64,000 nt of DNA from Arundinibacter roseus (GTDB lineage: Bacteria; Bacteroidota; Bacteroidia; Cytophagales; Spirosomataceae): positions 124,001 to 188,000 of the forward strand of contig NZ_SMJU01000007.1 of assembly GCF_004348825.1 (NCBI RefSeq), written 5' to 3'. Under the pieces are notes generated by a model. It did no database searches. It was not told where the DNA came from and saw nothing but the letters and a program-made list of their open reading frames with translations. Position numbers and translations under genes: made by a program. Shown here piece after piece: positions 54,348 through 62,762 of this stretch (positions are counted from its first letter, which is position 1; each line of letters starts with the position of its first letter).

Positions 54348-56486
54348 TCAGTTGATTGGTTCTGGAATAGGTTTATCTCCTGAGGTTACGAGTGAAAAGA
54401 GCGTTGGCGTTCGGTGTTCAATGCGCTCCGTAAGCCGGTAGTTCACCTCCTGAGCCCTGATTTTTACGCCAGATTCTGTTTCACTACACAGCAAATTATT
54501 TTGGTAAGTATCAAGTTTTACCGCTTTTTGGTTATCATTCAGATAATTATCCAATACCTGCTTAATTTGCGATTTCAGATATTCATCCAGAATCGGATAC
54601 AAAACATCAATTCGACGATGAAAATTCCGATAGGTCCAATCGCCCGAGGATTGATATACATCTTCTTTTCCCCGATTATAAAAATAGAAAATTCGGGTAT
54701 TTTCTAAGTAACGATCCACCAATCGGGTAACGCGTATATTATCGCTGATCGTTGGGAGATCCGGGATCAGACAACAGCTATCATTGATCATTACGTTGAC
54801 TTTTACCCCTGCCCGACCGGCCTGATAAAGCTTACTGATGAGGGTTTGATCCTGCAACTGATTGATTTTTATAGAAATTATCGCCTTTAATCCTGACTTA
54901 CTATTGGCAATCTCCCGGTCAATCAGTTCAATAATTTTCTTAACCATCGAAAACTGTGAAACATGCAGGTAATTGAAAGGCAGATATTTATATTTTTTTG
55001 GTTCTTCTCTTGTTCCCAAATAGCCAAATAACAATTCAAGATCATTGGTCAGCTCACGGTTACTTGTAAGCAAAGCATGATCCACAAACTCACGCGATGT
55101 TAGGCGGTAAAATCCACCTGTGCCGAGGTAGGCATATCGATCCCAGCCCTTTTTTACTTTCCTTTTGATTAAGGCGATTTTTGCGTGAACTTTCAGGCCG
55201 GGAAGACTAAAAATAATTTTCACCCCGGCATCTTTCATTTTACGCGCCCACTGCAAATTCTCCTGAATGTCAAGTTTAGCATTTAATTCTACAAAAGTCA
55301 CCACGCGTTTTCCGTTCCTGGCAGCACTTATTAGCGAATTGATCAAAAATGAATCAGCACTAATTTTATAGAGTGACACGTAAATCTCGCGAACGTATGG
55401 ATCAATGGCAGCTTCATTGAAAAAGCGAACTACCGGATCAATGGAGTGATACGGCAAATGCAACAGTTGATCTCCTTTATTGAGGGTTTCAAAGAGCGAT
55501 TCGCCCTCTTTCAATTCTACATGTGGCACAGCTTTTTGAGGTGCATACTCCATCTTTTTACTCGTAACCGGAAACTCCGCCAATTGCTGATAAAAAAGAT
55601 AACGTCCTCGTTCATAGAACTCTGTGGGCAAAATTCCCAGGCGTTCCGAAAGCGCTTCTTTCATTTCATTGGGCATTCCCATCTCACAAAAATACTGATG
55701 AGGCTGAATGAAATTCTTTTTTTCCAGTTGACGATTTATTTTCTGAACAAGCGACAAAGGGTATTCATCATCAATGGCAAGTTCAGTTTGGCGCTCGGCA
55801 CGAATGGCAAAGCAATCAAGAATTTCGTACCCCGGAAAAACCATCGGTAGATTCAGTTTGACCACATCGTCCAGAAACGTAAGGTATTTGACTCCTTCAA
55901 GCGTGGGCAGCTCCACAAACCTTTTGATTTGTTTGGCAGGAATATTTACGTACGCATACCATATTTCGCCTGGCTCAGACCGACGAATCAGCCGTAGAAT
56001 AAAGTACAGATGATTTGGTTCAAAAAAAGTGATTTTTGAACCGCGACGACCATTGAGAAAAATTGGCTGTATATACCGGAAAACTTTGTCAACAAAGAAA
56101 CGTTTAACAAATTCTGCATGCTCAGGCAGGTATTGCTCCTTAAAATAGAAATGGGTTCCTTGTGATTTTAAAGCCGGAACTAGTTGGGTTGAAAGTAAAT
56201 CATCAAATTTACCAAGCTGATTATCAACTGTTTCCAGGATATGTTCAAGAAGTGGTTCAGGATAAATATTTAATTTTTCAAGTATGTCACTACTGACTTC
56301 CTTCATTGCCAGCAACATAGGAAACCGAACCCTGAAAAACTCATCCATTTGATTGGAGTATTGCGCCAAAAAACGAAGCCGCTCCTTCAGGGGAACGGAC
56401 TCGTCTTTGGCTTCCATCAGCAGCCGATAGTTATAGGAAAGCCAGCTTAAATTTGTATCAAAATACGGATGTGAAACATCAATCAT
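54348..56486 (-). CDS. ppk1: polyphosphate kinase 1
   Basis: A 712-residue enzyme making polyphosphate from ATP. The N-terminal and head domains include FDTNLSWLSYNYRLLMEA and LRFLAQYSNQMDEFFRVR; the phosphorylated histidine is H434 in LKVHAKIALIKRK. The C-terminal phospholipase-D-like domain includes SSGDWTYRNFHRRIDVLYP, the usual place of the second His. The length matches Ppk1. The SRAP gene follows 3 bases on. Confidence 0.95.
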   Translation of the reverse strand: MIDVSHPYFDTNLSWLSYNYRLLMEAKDESVPLKERLRFLAQYSNQMDEFFRVRFPMLLAMKEVSSDILEKLNIYPEPLLEHILETVDNQLGKFDDLLSTQLVPALKSQGTHFYFKEQYLPEHAEFVKRFFVDKVFRYIQPIFLNGRRGSKITFFEPNHLYFILRLIRRSEPGEIWYAYVNIPAKQIKRFVELPTLEGVKYLTFLDDVVKLNLPMVFPGYEILDCFAIRAERQTELAIDDEYPLSLVQKINRQLEKKNFIQPHQYFCEMGMPNEMKEALSERLGILPTEFYERGRYLFYQQLAEFPVTSKKMEYAPQKAVPHVELKEGESLFETLNKGDQLLHLPYHSIDPVVRFFNEAAIDPYVREIYVSLYKISADSFLINSLISAARNGKRVVTFVELNAKLDIQENLQWARKMKDAGVKIIFSLPGLKVHAKIALIKRKVKKGWDRYAYLGTGGFYRLTSREFVDHALLTSNRELTNDLELLFGYLGTREEPKKYKYLPFNYLHVSQFSMVKKIIELIDREIANSKSGLKAIISIKINQLQDQTLISKLYQAGRAGVKVNVMINDSCCLIPDLPTISDNIRVTRLVDRYLENTRIFYFYNRGKEDVYQSSGDWTYRNFHRRIDVLYPILDEYLKSQIKQVLDNYLNDNQKAVKLDTYQNNLLCSETESGVKIRAQEVNYRLTERIEHRTPTLFSLVTSGDKPIPEPIN

Positions 56487-56588
56487 GCCCGAATGTGAAT
56501 TGGATAATTAGTAAATATTCATCCAAGTTAGCCACAAAATAGGGATCTGACAATATGATTTCTCTACATGACAGGTCTAGTCAGGAGA

Positions 56589-57233
56589 CTAAATCCCCCA
56601 TTTCTCGGGTGCAAGCCGCCACGTAGTTAACGTTTCGACTTGATCAGAACTAATATATCCTTCGGAAAGCGCTGCTTCAAGTAAAAAGGAATAGTCGCTC
56701 AGCACCATACTTCTGACATTTTTTTCTGCAAAATTTTGGTCCGCAATATCAAATCCGTATGTAAATATAGAGGCCATTCCGGCAACTTCTACCCCAGCCT
56801 GCCGAAGCGCATCTACTGCTTTTAAAGAACTGCCGCCGGTAGAAATCAGATCTTCTATAACTACCACCTGCTGCCCTTTTTCAAGGCGCCCTTCGATTTG
56901 GTTGCCCATTCCGTGCTTTTTGGGCTCGGGCCGAACGTAAGCAAACGGCAAATTCAGCAAATCAGCCAATAGCGCTCCCTGCGCAATTCCGGCCGTTGCA
57001 ACACCAGCAATTGCCTCAGCCTCAGGAAAATTTTGTGTAACTAAATCAGCCAATTGCTGTTTTATAAAAGTACGTGTGTCAGGCACTGAAAGTGCAATCC
57101 TGTTGTCACAATAAATGGGTGAGTTCCATCCTGAGCTCCATTTAAATGGGGTATCAGTACTTAATTTTATAGCTTTTGCCTGCAGCAACAGGGTAGCAAC
57201 CTGACGCGCTACCGCTTCATTATAGACGTTCAT
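56589..57233 (-). CDS. pyrE: orotate phosphoribosyltransferase
   Basis: A 214-residue enzyme of pyrimidine synthesis joining orotate to PRPP. It shows KWSSGWNSPIYCDNR near the N-terminus, AGVATAGIAQGALLADLL, YVRPEPKKHGMGNQIEG and the PRPP motif VVVIEDLISTGGSSLKAVD. Its ATG overlaps the stop of the upstream CNNM gene by one base, so they are co-transcribed. Confidence 0.95.
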   Translation of the reverse strand: MNVYNEAVARQVATLLLQAKAIKLSTDTPFKWSSGWNSPIYCDNRIALSVPDTRTFIKQQLADLVTQNFPEAEAIAGVATAGIAQGALLADLLNLPFAYVRPEPKKHGMGNQIEGRLEKGQQVVVIEDLISTGGSSLKAVDALRQAGVEVAGMASIFTYGFDIADQNFAEKNVRSMVLSDYSFLLEAALSEGYISSDQVETLTTWRLAPEKWGI

Positions 57234-58534
57234 CAGTCGTTTGTATCGATTAATTCATTTTTAACTACCAAAATCTTGTCGATTCGGCTTTTATCCATAT
57301 CAATGATCTCAAAATCAAAGTGTTTCCAGCGAAACTTCTCCCCTGTTTCGGGAATATCTTCCAAAACGTGGAGAGCAAAACCTCCCAATGTATTGAAACC
57401 AACCAATTCTTTACGCTCTGCATCCGGAACGTTTACTTCAAAGAATTGCACAAAATCATCAAAAGGAAGTTGAGCATCGATCAGGAAGCTGCCATCTTCA
57501 CGTTCAAAAATTTCTTTTTCGTATTCATCTTCTTCTGAAATATCCCCCACAAGTGCATCCATGATGTCATGCATGGTTACGACACCCATCAATCCACCAT
57601 ATTCGTCCACGATAATTCCAAAAAATACGCGATGTTCCTTAAATTTTTCCAATGCCTGATAGGCACGGTTGCTTTCCGGAAGGTATACAGGCTCCCGTTT
57701 GAGTACATTGAGCATTCCAAGACGATGATCAATGTCTTCTCCAATGAGATCTTTAATATAAATCAAGCCTAACACATTGTCCACGGCACCCCGGCAAAGC
57801 GGATAAACCGCATGCTTGGTTTCAAAAATTTTAGCCTTGATTTCCGCCATACTGTCTTCAATGTCCAGCCACACGATTTCCTGTCGGTTGGTCATGAGGG
57901 ATGTAACGCGCCGATCGCCCAGTTGAAAAACATTATGAACAATTTCCTGTTCAATTTCCTCAAAGACACCACCCGTTGTTCCTTCCTGAATCAGACTTTT
58001 TATTTCTTCTTCGGTAACTGAACTTTCGGTTTGTTTGATACCCAAAATCTTGATTATCAAGTCACTGGATACGCTTAACAATACAATAAACGGTGAAGTC
58101 AAGATAGACAGCACATTCATGGGTTTGGCGACAAACTTTGCGATTCCTTCCGGATTAGCCATACCAATCCGTTTTGGTACAAGTTCACCCAGGATGAGCG
58201 ACAGAAAAGTAATGAACAAAACCACCAAACCGACCGCTACGGGATGTTTGTAGGGTTCCAATAAAGTTATAGTAGCCAAAAAAGCTTCAAGATCACTAGT
58301 GATTTTATCACCACTGTAAACCCCCGTAAGGATGCCGATGAGGGTAATACCGATTTGAACAGTTGAGAGGAAGCGGTTTGGGGAGTTGGCAAGATCCAGA
58401 GCGGCTTTGGCCTTTTTGTCCCCGTTTCGGGCAAAAGCTTCAAGTCTGGATTTTCTGGATGAAACCAGTGCTATTTCTGACATCGAAAAGACACCATTCA
58501 ACAACACCAGAAACAAAATGATGAGAAGTTCCAA
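57233..58534 (-). CDS. CNNM/CorC-type transporter-like protein (hemolysin family)
   Basis: A 433-residue membrane protein. Domains in order are DUF21/CNNM with three or four helices (about 1-175), a CBS pair (about 195-325, including VYPLCRGAVDNVLGLIYIKDL and FFGIIVDEYGGLMGVVTMHDIMDALVG) and CorC_HlyC (about 345-425). Such proteins take part in magnesium or cobalt efflux. The start is TTG at 58534; the family N-terminus (MELLIILFLVLLNGVFSMSEIALVSSRKSRLE) begins there and no ATG is nearby. Confidence 0.92.
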   Translation of the reverse strand: MELLIILFLVLLNGVFSMSEIALVSSRKSRLEAFARNGDKKAKAALDLANSPNRFLSTVQIGITLIGILTGVYSGDKITSDLEAFLATITLLEPYKHPVAVGLVVLFITFLSLILGELVPKRIGMANPEGIAKFVAKPMNVLSILTSPFIVLLSVSSDLIIKILGIKQTESSVTEEEIKSLIQEGTTGGVFEEIEQEIVHNVFQLGDRRVTSLMTNRQEIVWLDIEDSMAEIKAKIFETKHAVYPLCRGAVDNVLGLIYIKDLIGEDIDHRLGMLNVLKREPVYLPESNRAYQALEKFKEHRVFFGIIVDEYGGLMGVVTMHDIMDALVGDISEEDEYEKEIFEREDGSFLIDAQLPFDDFVQFFEVNVPDAERKELVGFNTLGGFALHVLEDIPETGEKFRWKHFDFEIIDMDKSRIDKILVVKNELIDTND

Positions 58535-58559
58535 TGAATATTTTATATTGATGATTCTG

Positions 58560-58567
58560 CAAATTTA
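58560..58567 (-). promoter_or_regulatory. -7 box for the CNNM–pyrE unit
   Basis: TAAATTTG on the minus strand, with a TTTA 18 bases upstream. It lies 25 bases before the TTG start at 58534 and supports that start. Confidence 0.55.
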
Positions 58568-58603
58568 TAAATAATACCTGCCGTCTAAAATAAACTCTTT
58601 ACT

Positions 58604-58611
58604 TAATTTTG
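58604..58611 (+). promoter_or_regulatory. -7 box of the Nudix gene
   Basis: TAATTTTG is a perfect TAnnTTTG 23 bases before the ATG at 58635. It is back to back with the minus-strand box at 58560. Confidence 0.5.
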
Positions 58612-58634
58612 TAGCACGTAACAAATCCAGTCAC

Positions 58635-59324
58635 ATGATTATTTTTTTGAATGACCGTCCGATCAAAATCATACGGGAAAAAGATTTTGAGCGAACGGAA
58701 TCAACCCATTTTGATCAGATTTTGGATTTAAGGCTTTCCAAACTCAAAACCCTCGAATTTTTGGGGCACGTACTGCTCCTGAATGTGACCGCTTCCAACG
58801 TGGCACAAATTTTTGACTATCTTGAAAATCACCGGGACGACCTGCTTTCGGTAACTTTGGTTACTACAAACAAAAAGGAAGTTTCCGCCCGAATTAAAAG
58901 TCTGTATAAAGTATTGAAAGCAGCAGGCGGGGTGGTGATCAAAAAAGATCAATGGTTGCTTATGTACCGCCGCAAAAAATGGGATTTACCAAAAGGCAAA
59001 CTTGATCGGGGCGAAAGCTCGCGGAAGGCTGCTGTTCGTGAAATTGAAGAGGAAACCGGAGTCAAAGCGGTTATCCGTCAAAAGTTATGTACTACCTGGC
59101 ATACTTATACGTTCCAAAACAGCCGGATTCTGAAACGCACCAAATGGTATTTACTTGACTGTCAGGACGATGAAGGCATGTGTCCGCAGGCTGATGAAGA
59201 TATTGAACTTTTGGAATGGCTTTCCTTTCCGGATGTGCAGAAAAAGTTGGTCAACTCGTTCAGTTCTATTCGGTATGTGGCGGAAGTTTTGAATAGCATG
59301 CAGAAAGAAGCGCGGACTATGTGA
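58635..59324 (+). CDS. Nudix hydrolase with an N-terminal extra domain
   Basis: A 229-residue protein. The Nudix box GX5EX7REUXEEXGU runs from G121 to V143 (GKLDRGESSRKAAVREIEEETGV), just after the family's KKWDLPKGK. The first 95 residues form an unrecognised domain with FLNDRPIKIIREKDF and a long helical stretch. The substrate may be a nucleoside diphosphate derivative or dinucleoside polyphosphate. A perfect -7 box precedes it. Confidence 0.9.
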   Translation: MIIFLNDRPIKIIREKDFERTESTHFDQILDLRLSKLKTLEFLGHVLLLNVTASNVAQIFDYLENHRDDLLSVTLVTTNKKEVSARIKSLYKVLKAAGGVVIKKDQWLLMYRRKKWDLPKGKLDRGESSRKAAVREIEEETGVKAVIRQKLCTTWHTYTFQNSRILKRTKWYLLDCQDDEGMCPQADEDIELLEWLSFPDVQKKLVNSFSSIRYVAEVLNSMQKEARTM

Positions 59325-59408
59325 CAATTATTACTGTGCGAGTTTCCAAAAAGTGGCATTTTTGTGTGTACTCAGGAAATATTAGTTCCACTAACCTTTT
59401 AAGTTCTC

Positions 59409-59705
59409 ATGGCAAATTTCAAAGAAATAATAAACTCAGACGAGCCGGTGCTTGTTGATTTTTTTGCAGAATGGTGTGGTCCCTGCAAAATGATGAAACC
59501 CGTACTCGAAGATGTAGCCCGCAAATGGCAGGGTAAAGCGCGAGTCGTCAAGATTGACGTTGACAAAAACCAAAAAGCTGCTGCTCAATATCAAATTCAG
59601 GGAGTTCCCACGCTGATGATATTTCAGAAAGGCAAGATCAAGTGGCGACAGTCGGGATATGTCAGCGCTCAGCAATTAAGCAATGTCATGGAGAAATTCA
59701 TGTAA
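59409..59705 (+). CDS. thioredoxin
   Basis: A 98-residue protein with the active site WCGPCK (C23, C26) and the cis-proline of GVPTLMIF. It is of normal thioredoxin length and would reduce peroxiredoxins, such as that at 52097, and other disulfides. The gap to the preceding Nudix gene is 84 bases. Confidence 0.94.
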   Translation: MANFKEIINSDEPVLVDFFAEWCGPCKMMKPVLEDVARKWQGKARVVKIDVDKNQKAAAQYQIQGVPTLMIFQKGKIKWRQSGYVSAQQLSNVMEKFM

Positions 59706-59741
59706 ACTAACTAAGGAAATTACTCACCCAAAAAAAAACTA

Positions 59742-60155
59742 ATGCTCAAAGGTTCAAAGGTTTACAGCATTTTGACCAATACTTGCCCCAAATGCAATGA
59801 AGGCTCTTATTTTGTCACCAACAATCCCTATAATCTGAAAAAGTTTGACAAGCTTAACGAATCATGTGAGTTTTGTCAGGAATCTTTTAAAAGGGAACCC
59901 GGCTTTTACATTGGAGCAATGTACGTAAGTTATGCACTTTCGGTCGCATTAACGGTAGCATCATTCGTTGTGTTCGTAGTTACACTGGACATGGACATCA
60001 ACTATGTCCTCGCAGCGCTATTGCCAACCATAATTATTTTGCTACCTATCCTGTTCAGAACAGCCCGGATTATTTGGATAAACATTTTTGTAAGTTATAG
60101 CTCAACCAAAGGTGAAGCAGCACGGCAGATGAAAGCAGAGCGTAAAAACTCCTAA
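59742..60155 (+). CDS. DUF983 membrane protein
   Basis: A 137-residue protein with two membrane helices (about 63-85 and 90-112) and an N-terminal pair of CxxC motifs (NTCPKCNEGSYF and CEFCQESF) that may bind zinc. PGFYIGAMYVSYAL is the DUF983 hallmark. The function is unknown. It lies 36 bases after thioredoxin and is convergent with coaD, overlapping it by 4 bases. Confidence 0.88.
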   Translation: MLKGSKVYSILTNTCPKCNEGSYFVTNNPYNLKKFDKLNESCEFCQESFKREPGFYIGAMYVSYALSVALTVASFVVFVVTLDMDINYVLAALLPTIIILLPILFRTARIIWINIFVSYSSTKGEAARQMKAERKNS

Positions 60156-60613
60156 CCTTCTGTAAGTGAGTAAGGTAAAAACTCATTCACATCTTGTCCA
60201 TACCGGTGAAGATCGCGGATAATGCTCGAACTGATTGGAGCCAAATGTGGGGAAGTAATTAAAAAAACCGTTTCGATTTCTTCATAGACGAAACGGTTTA
60301 CTTGTGAAATACCGTTTTCATATTCAAAATCGGTGGTGTTGCGAAGTCCGCGCAACAGGAAACGCGCGCCGACTTCACGGGCAATGCGAGCCGTCAGGTC
60401 GTCATACGAAATAACCCGCACATTGGTTTGTTCCCGAAAGCTCGATTCAATGTGCTTTTTCATCAGTTCCAGCGGGAAGTATCGCTTTTTATTTGCATTA
60501 TTTCCTATGCCAATCACGACTTCATCAAACAAATTCAGCGCGCGCAAAACAATGTCCTGATGTCCTTTGGTGAATGGATCGAAGGAGCCGGGAAATAGTG
60601 CAATTCTCTTCAT
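60152..60613 (-). CDS. coaD: phosphopantetheine adenylyltransferase
   Basis: A 153-residue enzyme of coenzyme A synthesis. It shows ALFPGSFDPFTKGH (H18 is catalytic), LRNTTDFEYE and the C-terminal SSSIIRDL. The length is standard. It is downstream of the DUF3822 gene by 23 bases; in many Bacteroidota rsmD sits between the two, and it is absent here. Confidence 0.95.
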   Translation of the reverse strand: MKRIALFPGSFDPFTKGHQDIVLRALNLFDEVVIGIGNNANKKRYFPLELMKKHIESSFREQTNVRVISYDDLTARIAREVGARFLLRGLRNTTDFEYENGISQVNRFVYEEIETVFLITSPHLAPISSSIIRDLHRYGQDVNEFLPYSLTEG

Positions 60614-60636
60614 GAGTTAGGGTTAGAAAGTAAGAA

Positions 60637-61542
60637 TTAAAAGAGAAACGTATTCAATAATCCAAAATACCGATGCTCCGGTATATCCTCAAAATCAGCG
60701 AGATAGTTTAAACCTTCCGGATTTTTACCAAAATGAAGCTCGGGGATAAATCGGGCAAGTTCAATGTAAAGGTCGGCATAGGGTGTTATTTCACCATATA
60801 ATATCATCTGGATCGTTTCAGGAACTACGTGAAGCTGATTCAGACAAAAAAGTATGAGATATGTTAGTTCCGCCGGACTTTGGTACGGAAATCGATTACA
60901 AAATTTAAGAGATTGATTTTCAACCAAAATCATAGTAAAATAATCTGCTTCCAAATGCAAAGTAACGACCTGGCTCTCTCCCGGCTGCGCCTGATTTGTC
61001 AGTGTTCCTGTGATTAGCGGACTAGTCAGGTGAAAAAAGTCTACCTGTTGAAAAGGATATTGATTTTGCAACCAATCGGACCAATGGGCAGGAAGCGAAA
61101 AGATAGAAAATGCGTCGATTCCGGGCATAAATTTATAAAGTACCCGCTCATTCGGAAACAAGCTTCTACCCGTGGCAAATTGCAGATAATCACTTGCGTA
61201 CTCTTTCCGAAACAAGGTTCCGGGAATGAGCGTAAAGGAGTGTGTGTTCACAGCAACCCGGATATTTTTCCATTGATCGGTTGCTAAGAACCGATGATTT
61301 GAGACTAGATTTTTGACGGTGGTTAAAAAATCCTCTTCGTTCAAAAAAGTATCAAACGCATAATCTTCAAGCCACAAACATTGCGAACTAGTTTCCTTAA
61401 TTACACAAAAACGAAAGCGTGATTCGTCAATTTCAAAGCATAGAGTACATTCCCCGCAATCATTCGCGTCAAAATTTTCCTGAGCGATAATGACGGTCGG
61501 GAGCAATAACCCGGTAGTTGTGACAGTCCCTGACAAATCCAT
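60637..61542 (-). CDS. DUF3822 family protein
   Basis: A 301-residue protein of a family limited to Bacteroidota. The N-terminal CTLCFEIDESRFRFCVI and the middle LHLEADYFTMILVENQSLKFCNRFPYQSPAELTYLILFCLNQL look like the two halves of an actin-like or ROK-like fold, which is a guess. No signal peptide or membrane helix. It is linked to coaD in many relatives; its role is unknown. Confidence 0.85.
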   Translation of the reverse strand: MDLSGTVTTTGLLLPTVIIAQENFDANDCGECTLCFEIDESRFRFCVIKETSSQCLWLEDYAFDTFLNEEDFLTTVKNLVSNHRFLATDQWKNIRVAVNTHSFTLIPGTLFRKEYASDYLQFATGRSLFPNERVLYKFMPGIDAFSIFSLPAHWSDWLQNQYPFQQVDFFHLTSPLITGTLTNQAQPGESQVVTLHLEADYFTMILVENQSLKFCNRFPYQSPAELTYLILFCLNQLHVVPETIQMILYGEITPYADLYIELARFIPELHFGKNPEGLNYLADFEDIPEHRYFGLLNTFLF

Positions 61543-61551
61543 TATAAATTT

Positions 61552-62040
61552 TTAGCTAGGCAAATAGCCGTTTAAAGTAAAAATATCGCTCATGGAAGTG
61601 CAGAATTGAAACATTCGATGAACTTCATCGGGCGGGAATGCCTTGATTTGATCAAACGTCATGAGTTCGACTTCCGTAATAATTTGATTGTGTTCAGACA
61701 TTTCCGGATCCTGACCCAAAAGAATAGTGCCACCTAAAATTTTGGTATCAAAAAATAATTCCATGGCATGCAGCGGAGGTTGCAGGAATTCGTTGACAAA
61801 CAGCATTTTTTGCGGTTCTATGACGAGGCCTGTTTCTTCCAGAAATTCCCTTCTTAAGGCATCAGGCGCCATTTCAGCAAACTGAATCCCCCCCCCCGGT
61901 GGGCACCAAAACGTGTCGGTGATACCAATGCCCCGATGCCGAACCATGAGTAGGCGGTCGTCGATGATGCAAATGCCGCACACGCGGGTGCGGAGTCGGT
62001 TTCCGTAGAGGCGAAGAACCTCTTCTCTAGCTTTATCCAA
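61552..62040 (-). CDS. Nudix hydrolase with a G10 tract in the catalytic motif
   Basis: A 162-residue enzyme. The Nudix box (GGGIQFAEMAPDALRREFLEETGL) is complete, with EE at the metal site. The Gly codons before it form a run of ten G on the coding strand at 61888-61897; one slipped base would shift the frame. The start is TTG at 62040; the first 25 residues (REEVLRLYGNRLRTRVCGICIIDDRLLMVRH) align with the family. A -7 box (TATATTTG) is about 24 bases upstream. Confidence 0.87.
   Translation of the reverse strand: MDKAREEVLRLYGNRLRTRVCGICIIDDRLLMVRHRGIGITDTFWCPPGGGIQFAEMAPDALRREFLEETGLVIEPQKMLFVNEFLQPPLHAMELFFDTKILGGTILLGQDPEMSEHNQIITEVELMTFDQIKAFPPDEVHRMFQFCTSMSDIFTLNGYLPS
61888..61897. 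repeat. homopolymeric tract of ten C (ten G in the coding strand)
   Basis: Ten C in a row on the plus strand, inside the Nudix box of the minus-strand gene. I noticed no other G/C run this long in the window. Confidence 0.95.
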
Positions 62041-62063
62041 GATTCCTTTTGATTTTTGGACTG

Positions 62064-62071
62064 CAAATATA
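62064..62071 (-). promoter_or_regulatory. -7 box for the Nudix–DUF3822–coaD unit
   Basis: TATATTTG on the minus strand is a perfect TAnnTTTG, 23 bases before the TTG at 62040, and supports that start. Confidence 0.5.
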
Positions 62072-62112
62072 GCTAACCTTTCCTCATAGGAAGACTACCT
62101 ACTTAGCGATTC

Positions 62113-62550
62113 TCAGAAAGGATTTCCAGAAATATAGCTTTCCAGAGATTTGATATGGACTTTTTGTTCACGAATGATGGCCGTCACAATGTCATTGATA
62201 GAGATAATGCCGACTAGTTTACCTTGATTCGTAACCGGAAGGTGGCGTATATGTTTTTCAGACATAATTTCCATACATTCCTCAATTTTCTGGTCGGTAT
62301 CGACAGTAATTACCTTACTCGTCATGACATCCTGTATTAGCGTTTCGCGAGACGCGCGGCCCAGCAAAATACCTTTTCGGGCATAGTCCCTTTCCGAAAA
62401 AATCCCGGCCATTTCTCCATTTTCGAGGACAATTACCGCACCGATATTCTTTGATCCCATAAGTTCCAGAGCATCGTAGACGGTGTTGGTGGGCGTTACA
62501 GACCAAATGCAGTCGATATTCTTTCCGGCCAGGATTTGACTAACTTTCAT
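62113..62550 (-). CDS. CBS-domain protein
   Basis: A 145-residue protein made of a single CBS pair. CBS1 (about 7-65) has IGAVIVLENGEMAGIFSERDYARKG and CBS2 (about 75-135) has HIRHLPVTNQGKLVGIISINDIVTAI. These bind adenine nucleotides, and such stand-alone proteins act as energy sensors. The partner cannot be told. Confidence 0.92.
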   Translation of the reverse strand: MKVSQILAGKNIDCIWSVTPTNTVYDALELMGSKNIGAVIVLENGEMAGIFSERDYARKGILLGRASRETLIQDVMTSKVITVDTDQKIEECMEIMSEKHIRHLPVTNQGKLVGIISINDIVTAIIREQKVHIKSLESYISGNPF

Positions 62551-62762
62551 AGTTTTTTCAGGATTTAGGTTTAGAAAAAGATTTTTTTGTTTCTAATGTA
62601 AGTCTAAGAAACTGTTTTTTTAAATTTTTTACTGGAAATAATTACCGGAAAAGACTCTACGGACTGGTTTGCTTGTCGAATTAGCATCCAAATTCACTCT
62701 CATTCGGATTTATACCTTTACTTTACACCTCAAAAATATACGACGTCAACAGCTTTTAACCT

